From Microglena sp. YARC (lineage: Eukaryota; Chlorophyta; Chlorophyceae; Chlamydomonadales; Chlamydomonadaceae), in the NCBI GenBank assembly GCA_022414725.1, contig CM039462.1, forward strand, positions 81,565,390-81,629,389: DNA of 64,000 bases. Reading direction: 5' to 3'. The notes beneath the pieces were generated by a model. It searched no databases. It saw only the letters and a list, made by a program, of their open reading frames with translations, and had not been told where the DNA came from. Every line of letters begins with the position of its first letter. Positions within the stretch are counted from its first letter, which is position 1. The translations under genes were made by a program, and so were the position numbers. Of this stretch, positions 7,694-16,273 are shown piece after piece.

Positions 7694-9589
7694 TCACATG
7701 AGCAGCTTGCAGACATCTGCGTGACCTGCCTTTGCAGCCGCCCGCAAGGCCCTGCTGTCGCTAGAGTTCGCCACGGCCCTGTACTCAAGTCCAGCCACCT
7801 CTGGATCCATGAGCAACTTGCAGACATCTGCGTGACCTGCCTTTGCAGCCGCCCGCAAGGGCCTGCTGTCGCTAGAGTTTGCCCGGGCCCTGAACTCAAT
7901 TCCAGCCACCTCTGGATCCATCAGCAGCTTGCAGACATCTGCGTGACCTTCCTTTGCAGCCGCCCACAAGGCCCTGCTGTCGTTAGAGTTTGCCCTGGCC
8001 CTGAACTCAACTCCAGCCACCTCTGGATCCATCAGCAGCTTGCAGACATCTGCGTGACCTGCCTTTGCAGCCGCCCACAATGCCCGGCTGTAGCTAGAGT
8101 TCGCCCTGGCCCTGAACTCAACTCCAGCCACCGCTGGATCCATGAGCAGCTTGCAGATATCTGCGTGACCTGCCTTGGCAGCCGCCCCCAAGACCCTGCT
8201 GTTGATATTGTTCGCCCTGGCCCTGTACTTGAGTCCAGCCACTGCTTTATCCATCAGAAGCTTGCAGACATCTGCGTGACCTTCCCTTGCAGCCGCCCAC
8301 AAGGCCCTGCTGTTGATATTGTTCGCCCGGGCCCTGTACTTGAGTCCAGCCACTGCTGGATCCATCAGCAGCTTGCAGACATCTGCGTGACCCTCCGTTG
8401 CAGCCACCAACAAGGCACAGCTGTCGCTAGTGTTCGCAAGGGCCCTGTACTCAATTCCAGCCACCACTGGCTCCATGAGCAGCTTGCAGACATCTGCGTG
8501 ACCTTCATTAGCAGCCAGCCACAATGCCCAGCTGTCTCTAGAGTTCGCCCGGGCCCTGAACTCAAGTCCAGCCACCGCTGGATCCATGAGCAGCTTGCAG
8601 ATATCTGCGTGACCTGCATTGGCAGCCAGCCACAAGGCCCTGCTGTCGCTAGAGTTCGCCAGGGCCCTGTACTCAATTCCAGCCACCTCTGGATCCATGA
8701 GCAGCTTGCAGACATCTGCGTGACCTTCATTTGCAGCCTCACACAAGGCCCAGTTGTCGATAGAGTTCGCCCGGGCCCTACACTCCATTCCAGCCACCTC
8801 TGGATCCATGAGCATCTTGCAAACAACTGCGTGACCTTCCTTTGCAGCCACACGCAAGGCCCAGCTGTCGCTAGAGTTCGCCAGGGCCCTGAACTCAATT
8901 CCAGCCACCGCTGGATCCATCAGCAGCTTGCAGACATCTGCGTGCCCTTCCTTTGCAGCCGCCCACAAGGCCCTGCTGTTGATATGGTTCGCCCGGGCCC
9001 TGAACTCAATTCCAGCCACCTCTGGATCCATAAGCAGCTTGCAGACATCTGCGTGACCTTCCTGTGCAGCCACCCACAATGCCCAGCTGTCGCTAGAATT
9101 CGCCCGGGCCCTGAACTCAAGTCCAGCCACCGTTGGATCCATCAGCAGCTTGCAGATATCTGCGTGACCTTCCTCGGCAGCCAGCCACAATGCCCAGCTG
9201 CCGCCATAATTCGCCCGGGCCCTGAACTCAATTCCAGCCACCGCTAGATCCATGAGCAGCTTGCAGACATCTGCGTGACCTTCCTTGGCAGCCACATAGA
9301 GAAGCTTGTTTCCATTTTGGTTCGCCCTCAATTGTAGGGCCCCCTTAACCTGTACAAGAGGATTGGACACCAAGCATACTTCTAGAAGATCGGCGCGCCC
9401 CCCTTTAGCCATCATTTCTCCAACTCGCTGTGGTGGTTGGATCATTCCGGTAAGGGGCCATCCAGAAAATCTGTTGTGCAGAGTTTTACACACTAATACA
9501 ATCTTTGGGTTGGAAGATAATAGGGCAATACGATCAAGAATGTCATGGGGAAACGTTAGGAATAACGATGATCGCGTGTGCGACTGCAT
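7694..9589 (-). CDS. F-box/ankyrin-repeat protein, cassette 1
   Basis: ATG 9589 is chosen because it begins the conserved MQSHTRS start and lies 37 bases from an AT-rich box. The open frame extends upstream to 9721 through a 9-bp repeat and is probably not translated there. The N-terminus holds an F-box-like segment (FPHDILDRIALLSSNPKIVL) and the linker PPQRVGEMMAKGG. About 14 ankyrin units of 37 residues (111 bp) follow, each with HADVCKLLMDP and ALWAAAKEG cores. The frame ends at TGA 7694 where ATGGATCC has become ATGTGATCC; repeats resume in another frame to about 7588. Likely an SCF ubiquitin-ligase adaptor by analogy. Confidence 0.85.
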   Translation of the reverse strand: MQSHTRSSLFLTFPHDILDRIALLSSNPKIVLVCKTLHNRFSGWPLTGMIQPPQRVGEMMAKGGRADLLEVCLVSNPLVQVKGALQLRANQNGNKLLYVAAKEGHADVCKLLMDLAVAGIEFRARANYGGSWALWLAAEEGHADICKLLMDPTVAGLEFRARANSSDSWALWVAAQEGHADVCKLLMDPEVAGIEFRARANHINSRALWAAAKEGHADVCKLLMDPAVAGIEFRALANSSDSWALRVAAKEGHAVVCKMLMDPEVAGMECRARANSIDNWALCEAANEGHADVCKLLMDPEVAGIEYRALANSSDSRALWLAANAGHADICKLLMDPAVAGLEFRARANSRDSWALWLAANEGHADVCKLLMEPVVAGIEYRALANTSDSCALLVAATEGHADVCKLLMDPAVAGLKYRARANNINSRALWAAAREGHADVCKLLMDKAVAGLKYRARANNINSRVLGAAAKAGHADICKLLMDPAVAGVEFRARANSSYSRALWAAAKAGHADVCKLLMDPEVAGVEFRARANSNDSRALWAAAKEGHADVCKLLMDPEVAGIEFRARANSSDSRPLRAAAKAGHADVCKLLMDPEVAGLEYRAVANSSDSRALRAAAKAGHADVCKLLM

Positions 9590-9625
9590 GTTCTGTGTAC
9601 ATGCATGCAAAAGCGCACAGGATGG

Positions 9626-9635
9626 TATAAATAAA
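9626..9635 (-). promoter_or_regulatory. TATA-like box of cassette 1
   Basis: TATAAATAAA (TTTATTTATA on the coding strand), 37 bases before ATG 9589. The same box precedes cassettes at 30497, 32400, 34718 and 37103. Confidence 0.45.
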
Positions 9636-9651
9636 CAATGAGTTGGGATAA

Positions 9652-9691
9652 ACCCTATAAACCCTATAAACCCTATAAACCCTATAAACCC
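9652..9691. repeat. (TATAAACCC)n array upstream of cassette 1
   Basis: Four to five copies of a 9-bp unit. Shorter or longer versions stand at the same place before the cassettes at 30.5, 32.4, 34.7, 37.1 and 39.6 kb, so copy number varies between paralogues. Confidence 0.8.
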
Positions 9692-9704
9692 TTGGTTGCA
9701 CTTG

Positions 9705-9880
9705 CATGGCGGTATCTGCAAGCGTTAAGCTGTAAGCGGCACTTGCCTGGCGGTATCTGCAAGCGTTAAGCTGTAAGCGGCAATTGCCTGGCGGTATCTG
9801 CAAGCGACAAGCGGCACTTGCCTGGCGGTATCTGCAAGCGGCAAGCGGCAAGAGGCACTTTGCCTGGCGGTATCTGCAAG
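9705..9880. repeat. Tandem repeat of a GGCGGTATCTGCAAGCG-containing unit
   Basis: Four or five imperfect units of roughly 30-45 bases, each with TTGCCTGGCGGTATCTGCAAG. One or two units stand at the same place before the other cassettes; here the unit has expanded. Confidence 0.7.
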
Positions 9881-10263
9881 CGGTATAGAATGGGTGTTCC
9901 TGGCTCCCGGCGATTCTTTTGAATTTTCAAAGCAGAAGTTAGGAGATTGACAGAAAACATTCAAGTACATAGAAGTTACATCTTCAAAGTAGCCTGAAAA
10001 GGCGTCGACAGCAGGGCCTTTTGTGACAAACACACCCAGAATTAGAACGATCGTTTGATAAACGCCTCGTCCAGTGAGAAAAGTAGTGCCCTTTTTTGCA
10101 AAGTCACGGGGAATAAATAGGCACGATGATGAGCGAAGTGCAGAGGAATGTTTACATTGATAATGTGGCTTTTCACTATAATTATTTGCTTTGTCCTGCT
10201 TGAAGTCAAAGAACGTTGACAAACCGGTCGAGGATGTAATCACTCTTGGGATGATGGGTCGTC

Positions 10264-10430
10264 TACAGTACAGTCAACGGAATACTAAAATGAAACCGCT
10301 TCGTGTACGGCACACCTTACGGTGTAACCTAATGGTGTAACCCACGGGGCAGTGGAACACCAATACGATTTTGAATCAACAAATTGCAGGATGTTAACGA
10401 GAATATCGTGGTTATTTTTTAGATAACGGC
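10264..10430. mobile_element. Transposon-end module carrying an F-box-like fragment
   Basis: It begins with a mariner-type end variant (ACAGTCAACGGAATACTAAA), then CGGCACACCTTACGGTGTAA, a small inverted repeat. The minus strand then encodes HDILVNILQFVDSKSYW, the start of an F-box-like domain. The same module recurs at 62803-63003, where the F-box part is tandemly duplicated. Confidence 0.55.
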
Positions 10431-10616
10431 TCTCCATCCTGCAGACTCCATATCGTTCTTTTGTCGGTACGTTCGAGAGTGTCCATTGAAGGACCAGCCG
10501 CACTTAAGCGATTCCGAGACACGGTCAAACTGCACGGGACGCACTCGGACATTGTGAGGCACTTCATTACTGGAAACCCTGACTTCGTCGACACCACTTC
10601 AATCGAGGCCGTGTGA
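10422..10616 (+). pseudogene. Orphan coding fragment, unknown
   Basis: A 65-codon stretch without a start, ending in TGA, reads RVSIEGPAALKRFRDTVKLH and HSDIVRHFITGNPDFVD, which looks like genuine protein. Part of its DNA (GAGAGTGTCCATTGAAGGAC) recurs at about 51847. It is a fragment of an unrecognised gene, possibly carried by the adjoining mobile module. Confidence 0.3.
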
Positions 10617-10739
10617 CGACGAGACGAGGAGTGACGATGAATGAATGTACGGACAGACGGATTGGGTAAGGTGTCCCACAATTTGTGTCTCCGACTGTAT
10701 TCGTTCTGTATTAAAACTTTACGAAGTTGCAGCTGCGGC

Positions 10740-12850
10740 CTAGGCCTCGTTCGAAGTTGCGGCAGCGGCCGCGGACGCAATGCGTCGTTTTCTGCGCAAG
10801 ATAAGAATGACGACGATGGTAGCAATCAAAATCGTGCCCAGACCGACTCCCAACCCGACGCCCAGCGCGATGCTCGAACTTCCCCCGGATCCGTCTTCCG
10901 ATGGCATCTGAGGTGTGGGCGCATCCGTGATGATGGGGGGGGGCGGTTCAGGCACGGGGGACACGGAGACCTCTGTGACCCCCCACGTGTTCTTGAAGGT
11001 CTCCTGGAACACGATGTTCTCCGTCGCGGGTGGTTCGTTCGCGTACCGAACCGTTACGTCCACGACCACCGACCCCGGGCGTATGCCCGTAATTGAGACG
11101 AGCTCGTTCGGGACGTCCAGGCTCTTTGCGATCTCTGCGCGCACGGAGTCTTTGAAGACCTGCAAGGCATTGGGGTCGGTCTCGAGGATCGAGTAATCGA
11201 TTCCGCTGAAGGCTATGGTGAGGCGCGATGCATAGCACCTGGGTATGTACGGGTCGTCGCTGTCGCACTGGGTTTCGGAAATGAGAGAGCGCCAGTCGTG
11301 GTTTGTCGAGGGCAGGGTCTGCACCGACGATGAGTCGCTCCCGAAGACTGTCCACTCCCATTCCGTGAGCGCGAGTCTGGTGTCAGGTGGCGACGAGGAC
11401 CGCGGAGTCATCTTGAGAACGATGTCGATGATGCCGTTCAGCTCCGTGCGGTACGAAATAGCGCGCGCGACGTCCACGCAGTCCTCAGCGCTTTCGCCCC
11501 CCCAGGGAGTACCGTTCCCTTCCCCGACGGGCACGAGACGCACCGCGCGGCTTCCGCGGCCGCGAAGGTGTTCAGAGGGCAAATGCGGCACGTCGGGTTC
11601 GCCTCCGGATCCGGCGCGAACCATCCGGGATCGCACGGCCAGCAGGACGCGCCGTCGCCCATGCGCCCCGCGCCGCATCCTGAGCAAAAGGAGGCACTCT
11701 TGTCTTTGCGAAGCGAACTGCTTTCACCGGGGTTGTCGATCTCCCCCCTGTACTCCTGGCCCAGCCTGGAGTCCTGGTCGCTCTTCGTAGAGAAGTCCGA
11801 CGGGCAGGGGGTGGGCGCTTCCAGCGCTGCGATCAGCGTCGCGACGACCTGCCCCACGGGGGACGTCACGAGAGGCTGCATCCACCAGCTCTGCGGGACA
11901 GGCACCAGCCAGTATCGCATCCCTAGGGCGCGCGAGAGCTGCATGAAGTCCCAGTGCGGCTCGAAGGTGAACATCATTTCGATAAGAGGCGTCCCTGGCG
12001 CGCAGAACATCGCGTTCACGAGGCCCGCTCCGTGGAAGCCCACCACGGCCGCCGCTCCTCTGAAGAGCGCGACGATCTGCGTCGGTGTTTCGCGGTCGGT
12101 GAAGACGACGAGCGGGTAGGGCGACGCGTGGCGCAGCGCCTCGATGAGCTCGTGCTTGTTGAGCATCCTGCAATCGCTCGACGACCCGCGGGATACGTAG
12201 ATAACGTAGGGCCTGTCGTTTTCGACCCGCGAGGGCAGGTGCGCGAGGACAGCTCGCACCAGCTCGGGGTTCGTGTACCCGGTGTGCCCCGGAGACGGGA
12301 CAAACAGCTCGTCGGCGTGGTACACGGTGTGGTGGTCGTACTGCACGATTCTGTGCGCGGGAAGGTCGAAGAGCGTCTGGATCCACGTTGTGTCGTTCTT
12401 CCAGACGAGAAGCTTCACCTCGGGGTCTGCGCGCAGGAGCGCGATGCCCTCGGCGATCTTGGGGACGATTTCGTACATGAAATGGAACGTCATGAACCCG
12501 TAGCTGTGGACCACTGAGAACAGCTTGGCGTGGCGCTCCTCGCGGGGAAAGTGACGCAGGCGTTGGATCAGGGCGTCGAACGGCATCCTAGGTTCCGATA
12601 CGAGCGGGTACACCACTTCGCGGGCGTGCGGGACGAGAACGTCGCCCAGGGGACCGGCGACGAGTGCCCTGTCGTACCGGGTGACTCCGATGACGGGGGG
12701 GTACGGGCGGTCCTCGGGGTTCTGCACGAACCACGCACGCAGTTCGGTGGTCAGCACGTCGGCATTGAGCACGCGCACCTTGAGGTAGGTGCACGAGATA
12801 CCGGTTACGAAAATCAGGGAGAGGGCAGCTATGGGAAGCCGGTACTTCAT
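10740..12850 (-). CDS. GT61-type glycosyltransferase fused to Cys-rich and transmembrane region
   Basis: ATG 12850 is preferred (MKYRLPIAALSLIFVTGISC gives a signal anchor); the frame is open to 12919. Residues about 100-390 match the GT61/DUF563 fold: VVHSYGFMTFHFMYEIVPKI and the signature GFHGAGLVNAMFCAPGTPLIE. Next comes a Cys-rich part (CSGCGAGRMGDGASCWPCDPG, CRICPLNTF) like GCC2/GCC3 ephrin-receptor-type repeats. The frame breaks at the C7 homopolymer near 11499-11505. It continues as a SEA-like segment (DVPNELVSITGIRPGSVVVD), a Pro linker, one TM helix (LGVGLGTILIATIVVILIL) and a basic tail. After TAG 10740 the frame goes on with AAATS to a TAA. Likely a membrane glycan-modifying enzyme. 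Confidence 0.75.
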
Positions 12851-12919
12851 GGCAACTCGAAGCTTAATATAGGTGGTTGGTCGTCGGCGACGGAAGAGAG
12901 ATAACAAAAAAATGATCAC

Positions 12920-13396
12920 GACGTTTACACTCGTTTTCGAGGAACGGACGGCGGAACCGTTGAATTTAAGCTAACCGTATATCCTCGAACCTACAAATTT
13001 CTTATTACGAATAATGGGTAGCCAGGCCACGCTCTTACTTATATGGTCGAGTATCAGTCTCAAGCAAATATAGTCTCGCCTCAAGCAATTCTCTAGGGTA
13101 ATACCGTCGCAGGATTTGAGTGATCCTGCTCGCCTAGAGGATTTGCTTGGCCGTCTTCGGCCCGGGGGGGCCTCGCCTAATCGACGACGACGAGCGAACG
13201 CGCTAAGAACTATGGGGCTATCAGTTCGGCCGCGCACCCTTAAGGGGCACGCTTTCCCTTCTTTCACTTTAGATAGAAGATTGTTATTATTTATTTATGC
13301 TAGGCGCATGACCTTTATTACTCTCCCATGAGTTGAACCTGGGCTAACCGCGGGGAGAGTAGGTGGTATTAAATAATACCTTTTTTTGTTTTGTTT
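12920..13396. other. Non-coding stretch with several GC-rich stem-loops
   Basis: No convincing gene. Visible stems: GGCCG-TCTT-CGGCC near 13150; GCGC..GAACT / AGTTC..GCGC at about 13200-13240; CCCTTAAGGGG near 13238; TACTCTCCC (13319-13327) with GGGAGAGTA (13353-13361); GGTATT-AAAT-AATACC near 13364. This density suggests a folded RNA or a dense terminator region. I could not fit a tRNA cloverleaf or a group I intron core. Confidence 0.3.
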
Positions 13397-13717
13397 TTAC
13401 TTGGGGTTCTTAAACTCCATTGTAAATTCGCATTGGACCGCATAACGGTGAGGATTGTATGGAGGAGTTCCAAATACAAGAGGAAGATAGCCTACAATTG
13501 CAACACCATAATGATTGACACTGGGATTATCAGTATCAAGCCAAGTGTTAGCTTTGGGTGCAGCACCAGCAATAGCTCCAGCAGTAGCTACCTAAAACTG
13601 AACGTTAGGCTTAACAGTCATGCTAAAATCCTTATAAGGATCAGCAATTCTTTCGACAGAAGAATCTTGGAAAGCATCAAGCTTAGATACAAGGTTCTGT
13701 GTCCCATCTTGCCGACG
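13397..13717 (-). pseudogene. Capsid-like remnant of a small (CRESS-DNA-type) virus
   Basis: A minus-strand frame of about 107 codons, closed upstream by a stop, with one in-frame TAG at 13592-13594. The part after the TAG contains PSVNHYGVAIVGYLP and ends with YAVQCEFTMEFKNPK. A Trp-x-x-Asp tract followed by HYG and a last strand ending in Phe-Lys-x-Pro resembles the C-terminal jelly-roll strands of capsid proteins of small circular Rep-encoding DNA viruses. The family assignment is tentative. No Rep gene was seen nearby. Upstream the fragment is cut at a 140-bp direct repeat. An integrated fossil is the most economical reading. Confidence 0.4.
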
Positions 13718-14073
13718 CTCTTAATGTTTTAACATTTTAACGGTTTAACATTAAAATTTGTGTGTTTTCATAAAAACACGGATGTGAATTCTCCAATCTC
13801 TATTTGTGCTTTACTCTCTTCGAACGATGTTAAAATGTAAACTCGTTAATTGGAAGTCTAAAATAGACCCCCTTCTCTCAATATAGTAGAAGATGTCTAG
13901 TTCGCTTTCATAACCATTATTTTGTCGACGCTCTTAATGTTTTAACATTTTAACGGTTTAACATTAAAATTTGTGTGTTTTCATAAAAACACGGATGTGA
14001 ATTCTCCAATCTCTATTTGTGCTTTACTCTCTTCGAACGACGTTAAAATGTTAAAATGTAAACTCGTTAATTG
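13713..14073. repeat. Pair of about 140-bp direct repeats
   Basis: 13713-13852 and 13926-14073 are near-identical, beginning CGACGCTCTTAATG and ending AACTCGTTAATTG; the second has a TTAAAATG insertion. A 73-bp unrelated spacer separates them. They bound the capsid-like remnant on one side, so they may mark the integration or a later duplication. Confidence 0.8.
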
Positions 14074-14298
14074 ACGGGTGAATCTCGCGATGCTATATGG
14101 GTTGGCGACCTCAAAGCGCTGTGGAAGGAGACGCATGTTGGCGCAGAGGCCAATGGCTTAAACCACAAATTGGTCAAGGCATACGTTGCCACCAAGGAGG
14201 GGGCGGAGTGGAAGAGGATTGGCCGTATCAAGACGGGTGGTGGGTCATTTGTGAAGAATGGGGTGGTCAAGGGGTGCACACAACGAAGTATGATTTAA
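14074..14298 (+). CDS. Small hypothetical protein (fragment?)
   Basis: The frame encodes about 75 residues, with an ATG at 14071-14073 that is the tail of the second direct repeat. It has a plausible composition (DLKALWKETHVGAEANGL, KAYVATKEGAEWKRIGR) and ends at TAA just before a poly-A run. The start is probably borrowed from the repeat, so this is likely the 3' part of a larger lost gene. No family is recognised. Confidence 0.3.
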   Translation, partial: TGESRDAIWVGDLKALWKETHVGAEANGLNHKLVKAYVATKEGAEWKRIGRIKTGGGSFVKNGVVKGCTQRSMI

Positions 14299-14315
14299 AA
14301 AAAAAAAGTCTTGTC

Positions 14316-15122
14316 TCATACCCATGCGCTGCCTTGTTCAGGCGTGATATATCCAAAGCCACTACCTACCTGTTCAGGATCTGAATAAATGTTAGGGACA
14401 GTGTCATCATATGCGGAATCATCATATGCGGAATCATCACATGCGTAATCAGCATGTGCGGAATCATCATATGCGGAATCCTCATCATCATCAGATGATG
14501 AGGACTTGATGGCACCGAAGTAGTACAAATCTCGGAGTTCTCCGTTCATTCGGACTGTATCGGGCGCTTCAATGTCAAGCCACGCGAGGGTGCGAGTGGT
14601 TTTGACACCTATCGCAAAAGATGGTTCGGATACGGGTGTAGAACAGGGTAATGAGCATTCAAGGTCAAGCCACGCAGGAGCATTTCCATGTCTCCATGCA
14701 CCACTTCGCCATAGAAAAGGGTTCAAATAGTTGGCAACATGTACTCTCCCTCCTCCGTCATATCCACTCAGATCGAGCGCAGAGATCAGTCCTTTCGAAG
14801 ACTTACTGCAAGATGATCCAGATGATCCAGAGAAGGAGACGCTGCGAGACACTCTTGTTTCACGGCAGGACAGACGCATGCGCAATATATCAAGTGCACC
14901 CATCGCGAGACGCGGTGACACTTTCGATACATTCAGTTGTGACAACTGTCTGCGAAAGTAGTGAGAGTGTCCAGAGTCCATACCTCCGTAATAGGCAGCA
15001 GTATCAAAGCGAAGCTTGAGTGCCACCAATAGAAGGTCGTGATCACCAGACACGTCAAATGTGTCCTCACATTCATGATATGATATGTTCAGTTGTCTGG
15101 TGACAGACTGTGGGAAATTCAT
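14316..15122 (-). CDS. Hypothetical protein with acidic DDSAYDD C-terminal repeats
   Basis: A clean 268-residue frame from ATG 15122 (MNFPQSVTRQLNISYHECED). Residues about 95-112 are Ser-rich (SVSFSGSSGSSCSKSSKG). Residues about 210-245 form an acidic repeat, SSSSDDDEDSAYDD followed by several DDSAYDD units encoded by a short DNA tandem repeat (ATCATATGCGGA). The N-terminal 200 residues look globular and match no family I know. A TGA ends the gene. It is one of the few long undisrupted frames here, which argues that it is functional or recent. Confidence 0.5.
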   Translation of the reverse strand: MNFPQSVTRQLNISYHECEDTFDVSGDHDLLLVALKLRFDTAAYYGGMDSGHSHYFRRQLSQLNVSKVSPRLAMGALDILRMRLSCRETRVSRSVSFSGSSGSSCSKSSKGLISALDLSGYDGGGRVHVANYLNPFLWRSGAWRHGNAPAWLDLECSLPCSTPVSEPSFAIGVKTTRTLAWLDIEAPDTVRMNGELRDLYYFGAIKSSSSDDDEDSAYDDSAHADYACDDSAYDDSAYDDTVPNIYSDPEQVGSGFGYITPEQGSAWV

Positions 15123-15279
15123 TAGAAATTGTTGGAGTTTAGGGTTTTAATTGGTTTGAGTTATTCATTGTTTCCGGACTAATCCAATTCAATTTTTTTG
15201 ATATTTTGTGGCAGAGGCATTCATCGAGCGACCGAGCCACTCGTGGATGTAGCCGGTCTCTATATGTGGACTGTGACAA

Positions 15280-15586
15280 ACAGTCGGAAAGCGTGAGATA
15301 AGAATGGGGATGTCACGGCGGTATCTTGTCCACTCCTATCGATCGATCGTCCGTCCGTCCAGCTGGGACCCAATGCCCCCCAAAAATAGAGTGGGACTTC
15401 ACGAATGAACGAAGAGCATCGTGACATGCATGCGCGGCAAACGGCGCATATTCGTCCTCCTTGTCATATGTGTGACATGGTGGATCTCGATTGGACCTCG
15501 TAAAAACGCCCGATTATCACGGTATAAAGCTCGCGACAGCCATCTTGTCTGAGTTAAGCTTCCCTTCCGTTGTGTATTATCCATCC
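15280..15586. other. Gene-free stretch holding a fragment of the 2.5/6.7-kb duplication
   Basis: GTCGGAAAGCGTGAGATAAG through GGTATCTTGTCCACT matches the region before the zinc-finger copies at about 2513 and 6752. The rest shows short GATCGATCGTCCGTCCGTCC-like runs and no supportable gene. Confidence 0.4.
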
Positions 15587-16119
15587 ATGGCGCACCACAC
15601 CCACCACATCGTGTACGCCCTTGTCGAGCGCGAGTTCCTGGACAAGTCCCCGTTGGTCGTAAAGGTCGGCCGGACCAGCCATCCGTTCTGCAAGAGTCTC
15701 TCGCAGTACCCCAATGGATCCCAGATCATTTTTGCCATCCATGTTCGAGATGCACAAGCGTGCGTGGATGCAGAGGCGACACTGCTCAGGTACATGCGTG
15801 GTGGTTACGATTCAATGGGCGTTCCTGCCTCCCGGCCGATTTTTTTAAATTTATAATCAGGATTTAGAGCCTCCTGAACGACTCGCTAGCTTGAGACATC
15901 AGCACCAAGGAATCACAAATCCACTCCATACCATGTTTCGCAACCAGTCAAAATCGGCCGGGAGGCAGGAACGCCCATTATTCCAGAATCCAGCCACGAA
16001 GAGATGTGGGTGCCGAGTACTTCGAGGTGGGCGAAGCCACCGTTTACAATGGTATGTTATCGAACGTTTTTAAGTACGCCTGGTATGGCGAAGCCTGCGG
16101 TGACGAACAGGATGAGTGA
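15587..16119 (+). pseudogene. T5orf172/MUG113 (GIY-YIG-like) gene split by a MITE
   Basis: ATG 15587 opens MAHHTHHIVYALVEREFLDK. It continues with VVKVGRTSHPFCKSLSQYPN and DAQACVDAEATLLRYM, the layout of the T5orf172/MUG113 family (a GIY-YIG-related fold common in giant viruses): an N-terminal strand, a KVGRT motif and an acidic helix. After GGYD the 164-bp MITE begins. Directly after the MITE the frame resumes in phase as RRDVGAEYFEVGEATVYNGM and ends at TGA 16117-16119. RDVGAEYFE is the expected next motif of this family. The insertion is thus clearly secondary; with it in place, translation stops inside the MITE at 15856. Confidence 0.7.
15815..15978 (+). mobile_element. MITE-A, full length, inside the T5orf172-like gene
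   Basis: 164 bp with long terminal inverted repeats beginning ATGGGCGTTCCTGCCTCCCG. The right flank starts TA; the left flank is CA, so the TA target duplication is slightly altered. Same length and ends as the copies at 24999, 27940 and 61782. Confidence 0.9.
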
Positions 16120-16273
16120 GACAGTGACTCGCGCGATGCTAGATGGGTTGGCGCTTCGCTTCGCTTCCTCTCCCAAGCGTTTCTGAGAGAAGTCGATTCG
16201 CCATATTTTTTAGCACCTTTCCAAGCTGCAATTCATATAAAGGTGTCCCGCTTTGTTGAAGAAGACACCACCA

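Noticed and set aside
7496..9247. 583-codon plus-strand frame across cassette 1, with analogues at 28922-30205, 32749-34428, 35566-36816 and 37748-39256
   Set aside because: These are antisense to the ankyrin arrays; the 111-bp unit simply lacks stops in that frame. They share an identical-looking end only because the conserved start of each ankyrin array is antisense there.
9652..9691. Telomere-like repeat
   Set aside because: The unit is 9 bp (TATAAACCC), short, internal and next to each cassette rather than at an end.
13005..13300. Group I intron core
   Set aside because: An AAATATAGTC-like stretch is present, but no matching upstream GACTA element or P4-P6 set was found.
13319..13361. 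tRNA-like stem (TACTCTCCC / GGGAGAGTA with GGTTCAACTC inside on the minus strand)
   Set aside because: Only 43 bases long; no D or anticodon arm can be drawn.
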